A stretch of DNA of 64,000 bases from Enterococcus phoeniculicola ATCC BAA-412 (GCF_000407505.1 NZ_ASWE01000001.1:1404813-1468812), one strand, 5' to 3'. Shown: positions 8,071 to 17,462, counted from the stretch's first letter. Notes: generated from the sequence alone by a model not told the origin. Numbers and translations are program-made.

Positions 8071-9524
8071 GATACCTCTATCAACAATTGCTAGCGTTTT
8101 GGGGGGTAATTGCGCTTATTTTACTAATCGTGGGTGTGTCCTTTACACAGTTGACCAAGCAAACAATTGAAGATAATAACTACAAGCAGCTTTCTGACTA
8201 TGCAGAGTCTGTTCAAAAGTTAGCTCAAAACAATCCATTTGAAGAATCTTTAAACTATACAGAGACCGTACTTAGTCAACAGTCGGTAAACTTTTTATTT
8301 ATCGCAAAAAATAATCAAATTATTTATCCATTAAATGCAGAAAAAGAGCCTGTAATTAAAATTTCTAAGGAGCAGTGGGCATCGTTTTCCCGAGGAGAGC
8401 GAAAGAAGCTCACCGATAAAAAGAATATCTACGGAGAAAACCAGCCAACTTCTTATATGATGGTGCCTGTAAATTTACAGGGAGAATTTTATGGTGTGCT
8501 TATCTTAAGTCAACCAGCTAAAAACATTGAAGATAGCGTCCATTCATTTACGTTGAACTTATTTAAAGGGTTCATCATTTCTAGTATTATTGCGCTGATT
8601 GTCAGTTATGTATTTGCGTCATTTCAGGTGAAGCGAATTACGCGAATGCGTGCGGCGACAAAAGAAATTACGAACGGCAACTTTGATATTGTTTTGCCTG
8701 TTCATGACAAGGATGAGTTTGATGATTTAGCGGAGGATTTCAATAAGATGGCAAGCTCCTTGAAATCATCGCAAGAGGAAATCGAACAACAGGAAGAAAG
8801 ACGGAGGCAGTTTATGGCGGATGCATCCCATGAGATGCGGACACCACTAACGACAATCAATGGCTTGTTAGAAGGATTAGAGTACAATGCCATTCCAGAA
8901 AGCCAGAAGGAAAATGCGGTTCGATTAATGAAAAATGAGACCGAACGCTTAATTCGATTAGTGAATGAAAATCTGGATTATGAAAAAATCCGTACAAATC
9001 AGATTAGTATGGTGATTAAAAAGTTCAACGGAACCGAAACTTTAGCGAACTTGTTGACACAATTAGAGAAAAAAGCAACGGCAGCAAATGACCAATTGAT
9101 TTTAGAAACGCAAGAGGATATTGAAGTTTATGCTGATTATGACCGATTTGTTCAAATCATGGTCAATATTTTACAAAATGCTATTCAGTTTACGCAAGAT
9201 GGCGAGATTCGAGTTCGCATTGAAAAAGGGTACTTGGAAACCATTGTCAAAATCTCTGATACTGGGATTGGGATGAGTGAAGAGCAGCAAAGAAGCATTT
9301 GGGATCGTTACTATAAAGTAGATCCTTCGAGGAAAAATACAAAGTATGGTGAATCAGGATTGGGTCTGCCGATTGTTCAACAATTAGTTCGTCTGCATAA
9401 AGGAAAACTAGAGGTAGAAAGTGAACTAGGGAAGGGAACGACATTTATTGTTAGTTTCCCTGATGTAGAGCTGGTAGAAGACAAGCCAGCTGCTGATTCA
9501 GTTAATGAACCAAACAAAAAATAA
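8067..9524 (+). CDS. Sensor histidine kinase
   Basis: A 485-residue membrane kinase partnered with the upstream regulator. Transmembrane segments lie at about 8-29 and 167-186, enclosing a roughly 135-residue extracytoplasmic sensor domain. A HAMP linker follows (about 187-240), then a short coiled coil. The H-box is SHEMRTPL with His255; the N-box is ILQNAIQF, the G-boxes DTGIGM and GLGLPIV. Overlap with the regulator is 4 bases. All catalytic motifs are intact. The signal sensed is unknown; the SdpI-like neighbour hints at the envelope. Confidence 0.93.
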   Translation: MRYLYQQLLAFWGVIALILLIVGVSFTQLTKQTIEDNNYKQLSDYAESVQKLAQNNPFEESLNYTETVLSQQSVNFLFIAKNNQIIYPLNAEKEPVIKISKEQWASFSRGERKKLTDKKNIYGENQPTSYMMVPVNLQGEFYGVLILSQPAKNIEDSVHSFTLNLFKGFIISSIIALIVSYVFASFQVKRITRMRAATKEITNGNFDIVLPVHDKDEFDDLAEDFNKMASSLKSSQEEIEQQEERRRQFMADASHEMRTPLTTINGLLEGLEYNAIPESQKENAVRLMKNETERLIRLVNENLDYEKIRTNQISMVIKKFNGTETLANLLTQLEKKATAANDQLILETQEDIEVYADYDRFVQIMVNILQNAIQFTQDGEIRVRIEKGYLETIVKISDTGIGMSEEQQRSIWDRYYKVDPSRKNTKYGESGLGLPIVQQLVRLHKGKLEVESELGKGTTFIVSFPDVELVEDKPAADSVNEPNKK

Positions 9525-9553
9525 GTAAAGACAGCAGAGTACTCTGATAGATT

Positions 9554-9604
9554 CTCTGTATAGGACATTGAAGTAGAAAAGTCCTATACAGAGGATTTTT
9601 TTTA
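9554..9604 (+). terminator. Terminator of the two-component operon
   Basis: Arms CTCTGTATAGGAC and GTCCTATACAGAG (9554-9566 and 9581-9593) enclose a 14-base loop and are followed by a T-run. Confidence 0.85.
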
Positions 9605-10026
9605 TAAATAAATTTCAAGTTCTAACAAGGGGCGCTCTAGCTGCTAAATTGGAAGTTTATGTATAAACCTATATCTAGTTTACCGTTAAAATAGGTGTTG
9701 ATTTGTGTGCATAAAGAGATACTAGAAGAGTCTTCCTTTCTAAATTAAAATGATTTCCTTTAAAAAGGTGTGAATGTTGTCTGCGAATCACTTTGAAATT
9801 CATTCACAAATTTACTAACAGAAATAGTTATTTTAAATAAAAGTAGGCGCACGGAAAGATTCATAGAGAATGGAAAAAGAGGTAGAAAAAGTTGAAAAAT
9901 GAGTTGGAAAGGATTATTTACAGGGCGAATTTGTTGAGCAAAAAAGCCTCTTTAGGAAGAAGCTGGGTAACTCTGAAATAGCCTGCCTTTCAAAGCCACC
10001 GGGGCCTTCTTTCTGAAAGAAACTTT
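9605..10026. other. Non-coding stretch between convergent operons
   Basis: About 420 bases separate the kinase terminator from the 3' end of the ABC-like gene. No open frame with a ribosome-binding site and no recognised RNA motif is visible. A GC-rich inverted repeat (AAGGCC/GGCTTT on the minus strand) near 9990-10010 may help end the minus-strand transcript, but it lacks a clean T-run. Confidence 0.4.
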
Positions 10027-10578
10027 TTATGCGTGTTTTCGTTTGGATGAATCGTCTGTGGAATGAATAAAGTGATCCATGTAAGGACTGTTGGCGATGG
10101 ACATATCTGGAGTTAAAATAACAATCGCCAAACGTGTTCTTTTTGCTAATTGCCGCAAGAGGGGAAGAAGCTCCTGAATTTGTTGGACAGAAAGAGTAGA
10201 AAACACATTTTCTACTAAAATTCCCCTTTTTTGAAGAATCAGATGGTGTGCAAGCTGAAGTTTGACTTCCTCAAACGCGGTTAGCTCCCCAATATCTTTG
10301 CCTAAAATCTGTTCGTCCAAATTTACGAGGGCTAGGGTATCTAAAATAAGGGACTTCGCTTCTTTACGTTTAATGGAGGAGCCTAATAATAAATTATCTG
10401 CAATTGATAAATAAGGAACAGGCAACCATTGCCGATAAAGCAAACCAAAGGGCGAACCTACCGTTTGAAATGTATATTCGATAAAGTGTGCGACATCCGC
10501 ATCTAAACGCTCTGAAGGCTCTAATATAGCCGTTACCTGCGTTTCTTCAAAAAAGTCTACTAGCTGTTGAAAAGTCAC
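10027..10578 (-). CDS. Catalytically degenerate ABC-type ATPase-like protein
   Basis: A 183-residue protein whose layout follows an ABC ATPase domain but without the catalytic motifs. At the Walker A position it reads AILEPSERLDADVAHF, with no GxxGxGKS/T. The Q-loop region is LYRQWLPVPYLSIADNLLLG. The signature LSGGQ is replaced by LTAFEEVKLQLAHHL, and Walker B by GILVENVFSTLS. The H-loop region reads ILTPDMS. It probably does not hydrolyse ATP and may be a structural partner of the membrane protein encoded just upstream. I chose GTG at 10578, overlapping the upstream stop as GTGA; TTG at 10605 is the alternative. Function unknown. Confidence 0.6.
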   Translation of the reverse strand: MTFQQLVDFFEETQVTAILEPSERLDADVAHFIEYTFQTVGSPFGLLYRQWLPVPYLSIADNLLLGSSIKRKEAKSLILDTLALVNLDEQILGKDIGELTAFEEVKLQLAHHLILQKRGILVENVFSTLSVQQIQELLPLLRQLAKRTRLAIVILTPDMSIANSPYMDHFIHSTDDSSKRKHA

Positions 10579-11324
10579 ATTGACCACCGTCCTTTTTTTG
10601 TCCAATGCTTAATGAATCCTGTACTGAGTAAGCTGATAATGATGCTTGTGAGAAGTGCCATAGCACTAAAAACTTTTAGAATGGCTAGGAATACATCTGA
10701 AAACCAGAAACGGTCATTAAAATCTACTTGAAAGAGTGTCACTTGATCAAAAGGGAGTCCAATCATAAAAGAATGACTCTCAGTTGTTTGGGTGAGCACA
10801 GTATAGTCGTTTACATTTAACCAGTGTAGGACACGTAAATTGATTGTTTGCAGGAGAGACTCATAGGTGTTTTGGCAAACAAATAAAAAGGCTGCGACAA
10901 CAAATGTAACAGTTATTGCGGGAAGCAAGGATTCAACGACAAGCAATCGAAGAATCTCTCTAAATTTCAATCCTACTAACCGCCACTGTAGAATTTCTTT
11001 CTTTTTGTATCGAAAGAAAAAGGAAAGAGCAAGAATGGTAATGAATAAAAATATACCTAGAAAGCAGTATAGTAAGGATTGATAGACTTGTGAAACCTGT
11101 GTCACTTGATGATTATCTAATGGCACGGAGGCAGAATTTTCATTTAACTGTGCGTCTATTAGCGCAATCCGACTAGATACTTGGGTATGTAAAAGAAGAA
11201 CCATCTTCTTTAGATTTAGTAAAAGAGTAAATAAAAACAAGAAGAGACCGAAGAATAAACCATATGCGATAGAAAATTTTTTGTGATAACGACTACTAGC
11301 TAGAGCATAATAAAGTGTCTTCAT
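10575..11324 (-). CDS. FtsX-like half permease
   Basis: A 249-residue membrane protein with four hydrophobic segments: one near the N-terminus, two around residues 85-150, and one near the C-terminus. The extracytoplasmic regions lie between segments 1-2 and 3-4. The layout and the cytoplasmic KKKEILQWRLVGLKFREILRLLVVES segment resemble FtsX/MacB-type ABC permeases, where this region docks the ATPase. AGGTGAAACT precedes the ATG. It is translationally coupled to the degenerate ATPase-like gene. Known relatives (FtsX) activate peptidoglycan hydrolases or export peptides; the role here is inferred only from architecture. Confidence 0.6.
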   Translation of the reverse strand: MKTLYYALASSRYHKKFSIAYGLFFGLFLFLFTLLLNLKKMVLLLHTQVSSRIALIDAQLNENSASVPLDNHQVTQVSQVYQSLLYCFLGIFLFITILALSFFFRYKKKEILQWRLVGLKFREILRLLVVESLLPAITVTFVVAAFLFVCQNTYESLLQTINLRVLHWLNVNDYTVLTQTTESHSFMIGLPFDQVTLFQVDFNDRFWFSDVFLAILKVFSAMALLTSIIISLLSTGFIKHWTKKGRWSM

Positions 11325-11404
11325 AGTTTCACCTCATAATAAGTATAGGCAATGATTATGAATAAAGTATGAAGAACTGCAATAAAAAAAATGAAGGATT
11401 TTGT

Positions 11405-11442
11405 ATAGAAAAAAGACGAACAGCCTCAGGCCATTCGTCTTT
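11405..11442 (-). terminator. Terminator of the LtaS-type gene
   Basis: Arms AAAGACGAA/TTCGTCTTT with an inner GCCT/AGGC pairing; on the minus strand a T-run follows. It lies directly after the stop codon and separates this gene from the FtsX-like gene. Confidence 0.85.
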
Positions 11443-11445
11443 TGT

Positions 11446-13599
11446 TTATTTAGCAGTATCATCTTTTCCTTCGTCAGTTTTTGGTTCCTCTGCAGTTGCT
11501 TCACCGTTGTACTGTTTGTACGTTTCGGTTTTATACAAATCAACTGTCGATTTATTATTGTTTTTACTATAAACGCTTGTCGACTTGTCACCTAATTTTG
11601 TCTCTTCAGTTATCAGACGATCAAGTGAGCCTTTATAGTTATAATCATCAGGGTTAACAGCGGTTAGTCCGCTGTTAGTATAGAAGCGAAGTAAGTCACC
11701 ATTATTAATTTGATCAGAAATATCTAACTGATTTGTAACATCTTGTTTCCACGTTTCGACTTGTTGTGCAAGTGATTCAGAAAGAGTAGGGATAGCTTCA
11801 CCTGTTTGGTTGTCATAGACAGTACCACCACGATAAGTGTAGTTTGGTGTAACAAAGTCACCATTTCTAAATGCGACAAGCTGTTGATGATCTTTTGAGA
11901 ATAAATCTTGTCCTAGTTGGATATAGTTGCTTGTATCAACACCTAATAGGTGAAGTAAAGTAGGAAGCGCATCAACTTGGCCACCGTACGTATGATTAAT
12001 GCCTCCGTTTTCTTGACCAGGGACATGAATCATGTAAGGAACACGTTGCATTTGTGCGTTATCAAAGTCTGTCCATGTTTCTTTGTTTTTTCCGACAAGT
12101 TCAGCCAAATTCTTATTACGAGAGTCAGAAACACCGTAATGATCCCCATAAAGGACAACAACTGAATTTTCATATAAGCCAGATTTTTTTAAGTAGTTAA
12201 AGAATTCTTCTACTGATTTATCTAAATAGTTTGCTGTTGCAAAGTATCCGTTGATTGTTTCATCAGATGTATTTGCTAGAGGGAAGCCACCTTCATCATT
12301 TGTAAATTGTGAATAAGGGTAGTGGTTCGATACAGCAATAAATTTTGAATAAAACGGTTGTTGCAAATGTTCTAAATATTGAACAGATTGTTGGAAGAAT
12401 GGTTTATCGTGTAATCCATACTGGAATGAATTTTCATCCGTTACATCATAATAAGATGCATCGAAGAAGTTTTCATACCCTAAATGTTTATAGGTTTCAT
12501 TTCGATTCCAGAAGTTTCCAGCATTTCCGTGGAAAACAGCACTTGAATATCCTTGTGTTTGATCAAGAATCGCAGGAGCCGCTTCAAAGGTATTCTTGTC
12601 ACCTAGTTGTGTAAACAATGATCCTTGATTTAGTCCGAATAGTGAATTTTCCATTAGTGTTTCAGCATCACTTGTTTTACCAGCAGATACTTGATGGAAG
12701 AAGTTGTCAAAAGCAAAAGTGCTGTTGTTGTGATAAAGACTATTCAAGAAAGGTGTTACTTCATGTTCTACACCATTTTCATCTTTTAACTTATAATCCA
12801 GTAGAAATTGTTGGAAACTTTCTAAATGGATGTAAATCACATTTTTTCCTTTTGCGATTCCAAACATCTCATCATTTGGTGCAGCGTAGTGATTTTTAAC
12901 ATAATCTTCTGCTGTTTTCATATCATTGGCACTTGCTTGCGCTCGAACCTGTGTCGTCTTATAGGTTGTTACGCCGTCATAAACAGTAAATGCATTAATT
13001 CCAAGATATTTTACGATGTAATCACGTGAGAATGTACGTGTTAGTAATTCTGGACGAGAAGCTTCAGCCAGCGTCAAGTTTCCTGAAAAAATCATCAAGG
13101 CAAAGGCAGAAACTGCTACAGCCATTGGAATGCGCACAGGACGTTCATCCATTTTAATTTTCTTAAAGATAAGTAAAGCCGCCATTACAATGATATCTAA
13201 AAAGTAAACAATATCATATGGACGTAACAGACGTAAGGCACTTTCACCCAAACCACTTGCTACTTTTCCAGCACCTAACATGGTGTTTACAGTGATAAAG
13301 TCTGTAAATTCACGATAGTAGGTAACGTTGGAGAAAAGTAGAACGCTCATTAAGAAGTAAATTACCATCATAGTTATATAGGAAGGTTTGGTTCTTCGTA
13401 TATACAATGCAATCCCTAATAAGAAGAGGGTAGTTGCGATTGGATTAATTAGTAAAATAAAATACTGAAATGAGTTTTCTATACCCAAATTAAAGTCAAA
13501 GTGATAAGCAAATAAATTTTTTAACCAAAATAATAAGGCTGCTAATGAAAAAAAGCCAAGCCGCGTATTTAGAAATGCGGGAGTTTTTAATTTTTTCAA
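11446..13599 (-). CDS. LtaS-type lipoteichoic acid synthase / phosphoglycerol transferase
   Basis: A 717-residue polytopic enzyme that transfers glycerophosphate from phosphatidylglycerol to build or modify lipoteichoic acid outside the membrane. Five membrane segments occupy about residues 15-180. A sulfatase-fold extracellular domain follows (about 250-620). Counting from the TTG start, metal and catalytic residues of the family are seen: Glu260 (IYIHLESF), catalytic Thr309 (GKTSDAET) and Asp486/His487 (YGDHYG). The C-terminal tail is Lys/Glu/Asp-rich. TTG at 13599 is preferred because AAGGAAGG lies 6 bases upstream; a longer frame to 13677 lacks such a site. Enterococci often carry more than one LtaS paralog, so whether this is the primary synthase is uncertain. 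Confidence 0.9.
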   Translation of the reverse strand: MKKLKTPAFLNTRLGFFSLAALLFWLKNLFAYHFDFNLGIENSFQYFILLINPIATTLFLLGIALYIRRTKPSYITMMVIYFLMSVLLFSNVTYYREFTDFITVNTMLGAGKVASGLGESALRLLRPYDIVYFLDIIVMAALLIFKKIKMDERPVRIPMAVAVSAFALMIFSGNLTLAEASRPELLTRTFSRDYIVKYLGINAFTVYDGVTTYKTTQVRAQASANDMKTAEDYVKNHYAAPNDEMFGIAKGKNVIYIHLESFQQFLLDYKLKDENGVEHEVTPFLNSLYHNNSTFAFDNFFHQVSAGKTSDAETLMENSLFGLNQGSLFTQLGDKNTFEAAPAILDQTQGYSSAVFHGNAGNFWNRNETYKHLGYENFFDASYYDVTDENSFQYGLHDKPFFQQSVQYLEHLQQPFYSKFIAVSNHYPYSQFTNDEGGFPLANTSDETINGYFATANYLDKSVEEFFNYLKKSGLYENSVVVLYGDHYGVSDSRNKNLAELVGKNKETWTDFDNAQMQRVPYMIHVPGQENGGINHTYGGQVDALPTLLHLLGVDTSNYIQLGQDLFSKDHQQLVAFRNGDFVTPNYTYRGGTVYDNQTGEAIPTLSESLAQQVETWKQDVTNQLDISDQINNGDLLRFYTNSGLTAVNPDDYNYKGSLDRLITEETKLGDKSTSVYSKNNNKSTVDLYKTETYKQYNGEATAEEPKTDEGKDDTAK

Positions 13600-13802
13600 T
13601 TTTAACCTTCCTTTCCGTTCTAGGCAAAATGAAAACACGTCAATGATTGCCATAACTTCCTTACATTCTACTCGCATCGGGCTTTTGTGTCAATTGAAAT
13701 CAAAATGTAACAATCACTTTAAACATTTCTTTAAAGATTCCATCAGACAGCCCACTTATTTTTTGCTATACTAATAGGTACATTATAAGAGCAGGTGAAC
13801 AC

Positions 13803-14975
13803 ATGGAAATCAAAGTGACAACTATAGCAGAAAAAAAAATCCGTCGAGGCTATCCACTTTTGCAAAAAGAAGATTTAGTGAAGGCTGTGAAGCCAACCGA
13901 CCAATGGGTTACCTTTGTAAATGAAGCAGGAAGGTTTCTGGCGAAGGGCTACTTAGGGGAGCAAAATAAAGGGATTGGCTGGATTTTGAGTAAAAAGGAT
14001 GAACCAATCCAGGTTTCTTTTTTTGAGAAACTATTCAAAAAAGCGAAACAAGATCGAGAGGTATATTTTTTAGATGAGACGACGACAGCTTTCCGTATTT
14101 TTAATGGCGAGGGTGATGGCTTAGGCGGACTGATTATCGACCTTTATGAATCGTTTGCCGTTTTTTCTTGGTATAACAAGACCTTATTTCAAAATAAGCA
14201 ACAAATTGTTGAAGCGTTTAAACAAGTGTTTCCCGAGATAACAGGTGCGTATGAAAAAATTCGATTCTCTGAGGCAAGCTTGCCTGAAAGTCAATTTATG
14301 TATGGGAATGAGGCACCTGAGCCATTACTTGTAAAAGAAAATGGCATTCATTATGCAACATACTTAAATGAAGGGCTGATGACTGGAATTTTCTTAGATC
14401 AAAAAGAAGTTCGTGGTGTCTTAGCTGAAGGATTAGCTGCGGGAAAAAGCGTTTTAAATATGTTTAGTTATACTGGCGCATTTTCTGTTGCGGCGAAAAT
14501 AGGTGGGGCAAGTCAGACAACGAGTGTAGATCTTGCCAAACGTAGCTTACCAAAAACGCAGGAACAATTTCAGGTGAATGGATTAGGACTCGAAGAGAAC
14601 AAGATTGTTGTTATGGATGTATTTGAGTACTTTAAATATGCCGCTAGAAAGAGCCTAACATTTGATGTCATTGTGCTAGATCCGCCAAGTTTTGCCAGAA
14701 ATAAGAAAAAAGTATTCAGTGTAGCAAAAAATTATGGCGAGTTAGTGGAGGACAGTGTTGATATTTTGAGCAAAGAGGGAATGCTTATTGCCTCAACAAA
14801 TGCGGCAAATGTATCGAGAGAGAAATTTCAAAAAATGATTGAAGAGAGCTTGAAGAAAAAACAGGTTCGATTTAAAAAAATGAACGAGTTCCATTTACCT
14901 TCTGATTTCAAAACGATTTCATCATTTGAGGAAGGAAACTATCTGAAAGTCTTCTTCTATCAAATTTCAAAATAG
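13803..14975 (+). CDS. RlmI-like class I rRNA methyltransferase (PUA + SAM domain)
   Basis: A 390-residue cytoplasmic enzyme. Residues 1-80 form a PUA RNA-binding domain. A small central domain and a Rossmann-type methyltransferase follow, with the AdoMet-binding segment VLNMFSYTGAFSVAA and the motif DPPSFARNKK. This layout is that of RlmI (YccW)/YwbD proteins, which make m5C in 23S rRNA in E. coli. The target in Gram-positive species is less certain. CAGGTG precedes the ATG, and TATACT near 13769 is a likely -10. It is monocistronic. Confidence 0.88.
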   Translation: MEIKVTTIAEKKIRRGYPLLQKEDLVKAVKPTDQWVTFVNEAGRFLAKGYLGEQNKGIGWILSKKDEPIQVSFFEKLFKKAKQDREVYFLDETTTAFRIFNGEGDGLGGLIIDLYESFAVFSWYNKTLFQNKQQIVEAFKQVFPEITGAYEKIRFSEASLPESQFMYGNEAPEPLLVKENGIHYATYLNEGLMTGIFLDQKEVRGVLAEGLAAGKSVLNMFSYTGAFSVAAKIGGASQTTSVDLAKRSLPKTQEQFQVNGLGLEENKIVVMDVFEYFKYAARKSLTFDVIVLDPPSFARNKKKVFSVAKNYGELVEDSVDILSKEGMLIASTNAANVSREKFQKMIEESLKKKQVRFKKMNEFHLPSDFKTISSFEEGNYLKVFFYQISK

Positions 14976-14997
14976 AAAGACCTATTCTATAGAAGAA

Positions 14998-15042
14998 AAG
15001 CATCTTTAGACCTAGTGAAGAGGGGCTAAAGATGCTTGTTTT
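14998..15042. terminator. Bidirectional terminator
   Basis: Arms AAGCATCTTTAG and CTAAAGATGCTT are followed by TGTTTTAT. It lies between the convergent methyltransferase and LysR genes. Confidence 0.8.
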
Positions 15043-15043
15043 A

Positions 15044-15928
15044 TCAAGACTTGATATGATGAAGACAAAATTCATAAAATCGTTTGACTGCAGGAGACAT
15101 AAATCCGTTCTTTCTGGTTGCCAGATAGATATAGCGAGGAGGACGGCTATCTGAGATGGCTATTTTTTTAACTGGGTAGGCACTGATAGAAGGAATGTCA
15201 GGCATGATGGCAATCCCAAAATTACACCCCACAAAACCAAGCATCGTGTGGTCTTCTTCCACTTCGCAAGCAATCTTCGGTGTTAGACCAGAATTAGCTG
15301 TCAGACTGTCGATATAAGTACGTAGGCCACTGTTCTTAGAAAAGTAGACATATGGAAATTCAGTGGTTTCCTTTAACGAAATGGAGTCATGAATTGCTAG
15401 CGGATGTGATTGCGGGACAACTAAGACCATTTCCTGTTGAACGAAGGGAAGATAATGAATGTCCTCCTCTTGATCAATTCTAGAGGACAGAGCAATATCA
15501 ATTTTTTCTTCTTTAAGTAGCTGAATTATAGACTGTGAGTTTCCTTGGAAAAAGTTGAAAGTGACTTGCTGATTTCCTTCTGCAGCTAAAAATTGCTGTG
15601 TAATTGAAGGAGCAATTGTTGATCCCATCGTATAAATGAAACCAAAATCAATTTGACCTTGTTCAGGACTAATGATTTCTGTCAGTGCTCTTTGACCGTT
15701 ACTAAGCTCATTTAGCGCATGATTCACGTAAGAATAGAAGAGCTTCCCATATTTGGTTAAGCGAATATTTCTTCCAGATTTTTCAAATAGCGGAGCGCCA
15801 AGCTCTTTTTCTAGTTCAGACATAGAATGACTAAGATTTGGTTGTGTAGTATTTAATAAGGTGGCAGCTTGTGTCATATGTTCCGTATCAGCGAGTTTTT
15901 TGAAAAATTCAAGTTGTCGTAAATTCAT
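15044..15928 (-). CDS. LysR-type regulator (QuiR-like) of the quinate/shikimate cluster
   Basis: A 294-residue transcription factor. An N-terminal helix-turn-helix spans about residues 1-60 (ADTEHMTQAATLLNTTQPNLSHSMSELEKELG). A periplasmic-binding-protein-like effector domain spans about 90-290. LysR regulators usually bind a pathway intermediate and activate a divergent operon. This gene is divergent from the first MFS gene of a shikimate-type cluster, and Listeria QuiR regulates a comparable set in response to shikimate/quinate. AAAGGAG precedes the ATG. A perfect 33-bp palindrome lies just upstream, so autoregulation is likely. The effector is inferred from context. Confidence 0.85.
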   Translation of the reverse strand: MNLRQLEFFKKLADTEHMTQAATLLNTTQPNLSHSMSELEKELGAPLFEKSGRNIRLTKYGKLFYSYVNHALNELSNGQRALTEIISPEQGQIDFGFIYTMGSTIAPSITQQFLAAEGNQQVTFNFFQGNSQSIIQLLKEEKIDIALSSRIDQEEDIHYLPFVQQEMVLVVPQSHPLAIHDSISLKETTEFPYVYFSKNSGLRTYIDSLTANSGLTPKIACEVEEDHTMLGFVGCNFGIAIMPDIPSISAYPVKKIAISDSRPPRYIYLATRKNGFMSPAVKRFYEFCLHHIKS

Positions 15929-15940
15929 CGTGTACTCCTT

Positions 15941-15973
15941 TTATTATTGATAAATATAGTTTATCAATAATAA
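15941..15973. promoter_or_regulatory. Candidate LysR operator: perfect 33-bp palindrome
   Basis: Two perfect 14-base arms (15941-15954 and 15960-15973) enclose the spacer tatag. The core TTGATAAA-N5-TTTATCAA contains the T-N11-A signature of LysR boxes. It sits 12 bases upstream of the regulator start codon and about 157 bases from the divergent MFS start. Confidence 0.75.
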
Positions 15974-16129
15974 TGGAAAAAATCATTAGATTTTATCAAA
16001 GAAACTAGGTATGATGAACATAGTGAAATAGTGAACAAGTCAAATGGTTAAAAAGTGTAAAAGAAGACTTTGCGAGAGCTGCAGAGTCGTGTATGATAAG
16101 CATACTATTCAAAGAAGGAGGCAACGAGC

Positions 16130-17359
16130 ATGCGAAAAAATTACAATGGACTGATTGGTTCCTTGTATACAAATTATATTTTTCAAGGGATTGCTGCAAT
16201 TATTATTTCTCAAAATTTAAAGCAGCTAACGGCGTACTGGGGCGCAAGTGTACAAGAGGTTATGCTGGTCATGAGTGCAATCGGATTAGGAAGATTGTTA
16301 ATTTTGTATTTTGCAGGAACAATTTCTGATAAGGTAGGAAGAAAAAAAACGATTCTATTGGGCATGCTCTGTTATCTGATATTTTTTGGTGGTATTTTAA
16401 TCAGCAAAAATTATATACAAGGGTTTATCTTTGCGTTGTTTGCAGGGTTTAGCAATGCTTTTTTAGACACAGGCACCTATCCAACTTTGGTAGAAGCCTA
16501 CCCGGAATCAAAAGACAGCAGCTCGCTTAGTGTGTTAAATAAGGCATTTATCTCATTAGGACAGTTTTTACTCCCATTTGGGATGAGAATCATTTTGACG
16601 CAGCAGTTATTCTTTGGGTATATCTTTTTCCTTTGTTTTGTCATTCTATTGATAAATTTATTTGTTATGCTTCGCCAAAGTTATCCAGAGGTAATAGTTG
16701 AGCAAACAATCGTTGAAGAGATAAAAGAGACAACATTTAAACCTAGGATGAAGCTGGAGGGTTTAGCACTCATTATTTTTGGCTTCACTTCTGTTTCAAC
16801 CTTTAATATTTTCATTACATGGGTACCTACCTTAGCAGAGAAATTGCAGTTAATGAGTGAGAAGGACAGCTTGATATTAATAAGTATTTATAGTGTAGGA
16901 TCATTTATTTCGGTTTTTTTCACTTCCTATTTAGTGAAAAAAAACATATCCTCTACTTTTTTGTTAGTTGCTTGCGGTGGACTTTCAACGATTGTTCTAC
17001 TTTTATTGACACTGTTTCCTTCCGCTTTCATGTTGATGGTTGCAGCAATTGGGGTGGGCGTGTTTTCTGCAGGAGGAGTTTGGCAACTTGCGTTAGCATT
17101 GCTACTTGAATTTTTCCCAACACGAAAAGGCAGAATTACCAGTTATTATTCCCTTGCGTCAGCACTGTCTGTAATGATTATTCCGTATGCTACAGGTTAT
17201 TTAAGCGAACTTCATTTTATTTCAATTTTTTGGCTAGATATTTTCTTAACATTTGTAGGCTTCGTGTGTACAGTGGTTATTTATATTCGATATAAACAGC
17301 TACAGGAACAAACTAGCTTACTAAACCAAGAGCCAGTAAAACAAAAACAGCTTATTTAG
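16130..17359 (+). CDS. MFS transporter, quinate/shikimate cluster (first paralog)
   Basis: A 409-residue, roughly 12-segment permease. It has the MFS motif A between segments 2 and 3 (GTISDKVGRKKT) and a long cytoplasmic loop near residue 195. It is clearly paralogous to the next gene: both begin with a TM segment containing NY(I/F)(F/V)QGI(A/Q)AII(I/L)SQN. AAGGAGG lies 8 bases before ATG. It has its own terminator. By context it should import a cyclic polyol acid such as quinate or shikimate; this is inference. Confidence 0.85.
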   Translation: MRKNYNGLIGSLYTNYIFQGIAAIIISQNLKQLTAYWGASVQEVMLVMSAIGLGRLLILYFAGTISDKVGRKKTILLGMLCYLIFFGGILISKNYIQGFIFALFAGFSNAFLDTGTYPTLVEAYPESKDSSSLSVLNKAFISLGQFLLPFGMRIILTQQLFFGYIFFLCFVILLINLFVMLRQSYPEVIVEQTIVEEIKETTFKPRMKLEGLALIIFGFTSVSTFNIFITWVPTLAEKLQLMSEKDSLILISIYSVGSFISVFFTSYLVKKNISSTFLLVACGGLSTIVLLLLTLFPSAFMLMVAAIGVGVFSAGGVWQLALALLLEFFPTRKGRITSYYSLASALSVMIIPYATGYLSELHFISIFWLDIFLTFVGFVCTVVIYIRYKQLQEQTSLLNQEPVKQKQLI

Positions 17360-17373
17360 ATAAAATAAAAGAG

Positions 17374-17424
17374 AAAAAACTGTGTGATTTTAGAGGAAAG
17401 AGTCTAAAATTGTACAGTTTTTTT
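17374..17424 (+). terminator. Terminator between the two MFS genes
   Basis: A long interrupted stem (AAACTGT and ATTTTAGA arms paired with TCTAAAAT and ACAGTTT) ends in a T-run. Confidence 0.85.
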
Positions 17425-17432
17425 GTAATTGA

Positions 17433-17462
17433 TTGACAAAATATATGAATTTTATTTATGGA
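17433..17462 (+). promoter_or_regulatory. Candidate promoter/operator region of the second MFS gene
   Basis: A consensus -35 TTGACA lies at 17433-17438. The -10 is poor (TTATGG/TATGGA), as expected for an activator-dependent promoter. TTTATGGA resembles the half site seen upstream of the flavoenzyme gene at 19870-19888. Confidence 0.35.

Noticed and set aside
10027..10578. Functional ABC transporter ATPase
   Set aside because: Walker A, signature and Walker B motifs are all missing, so an active ATPase is not supported.
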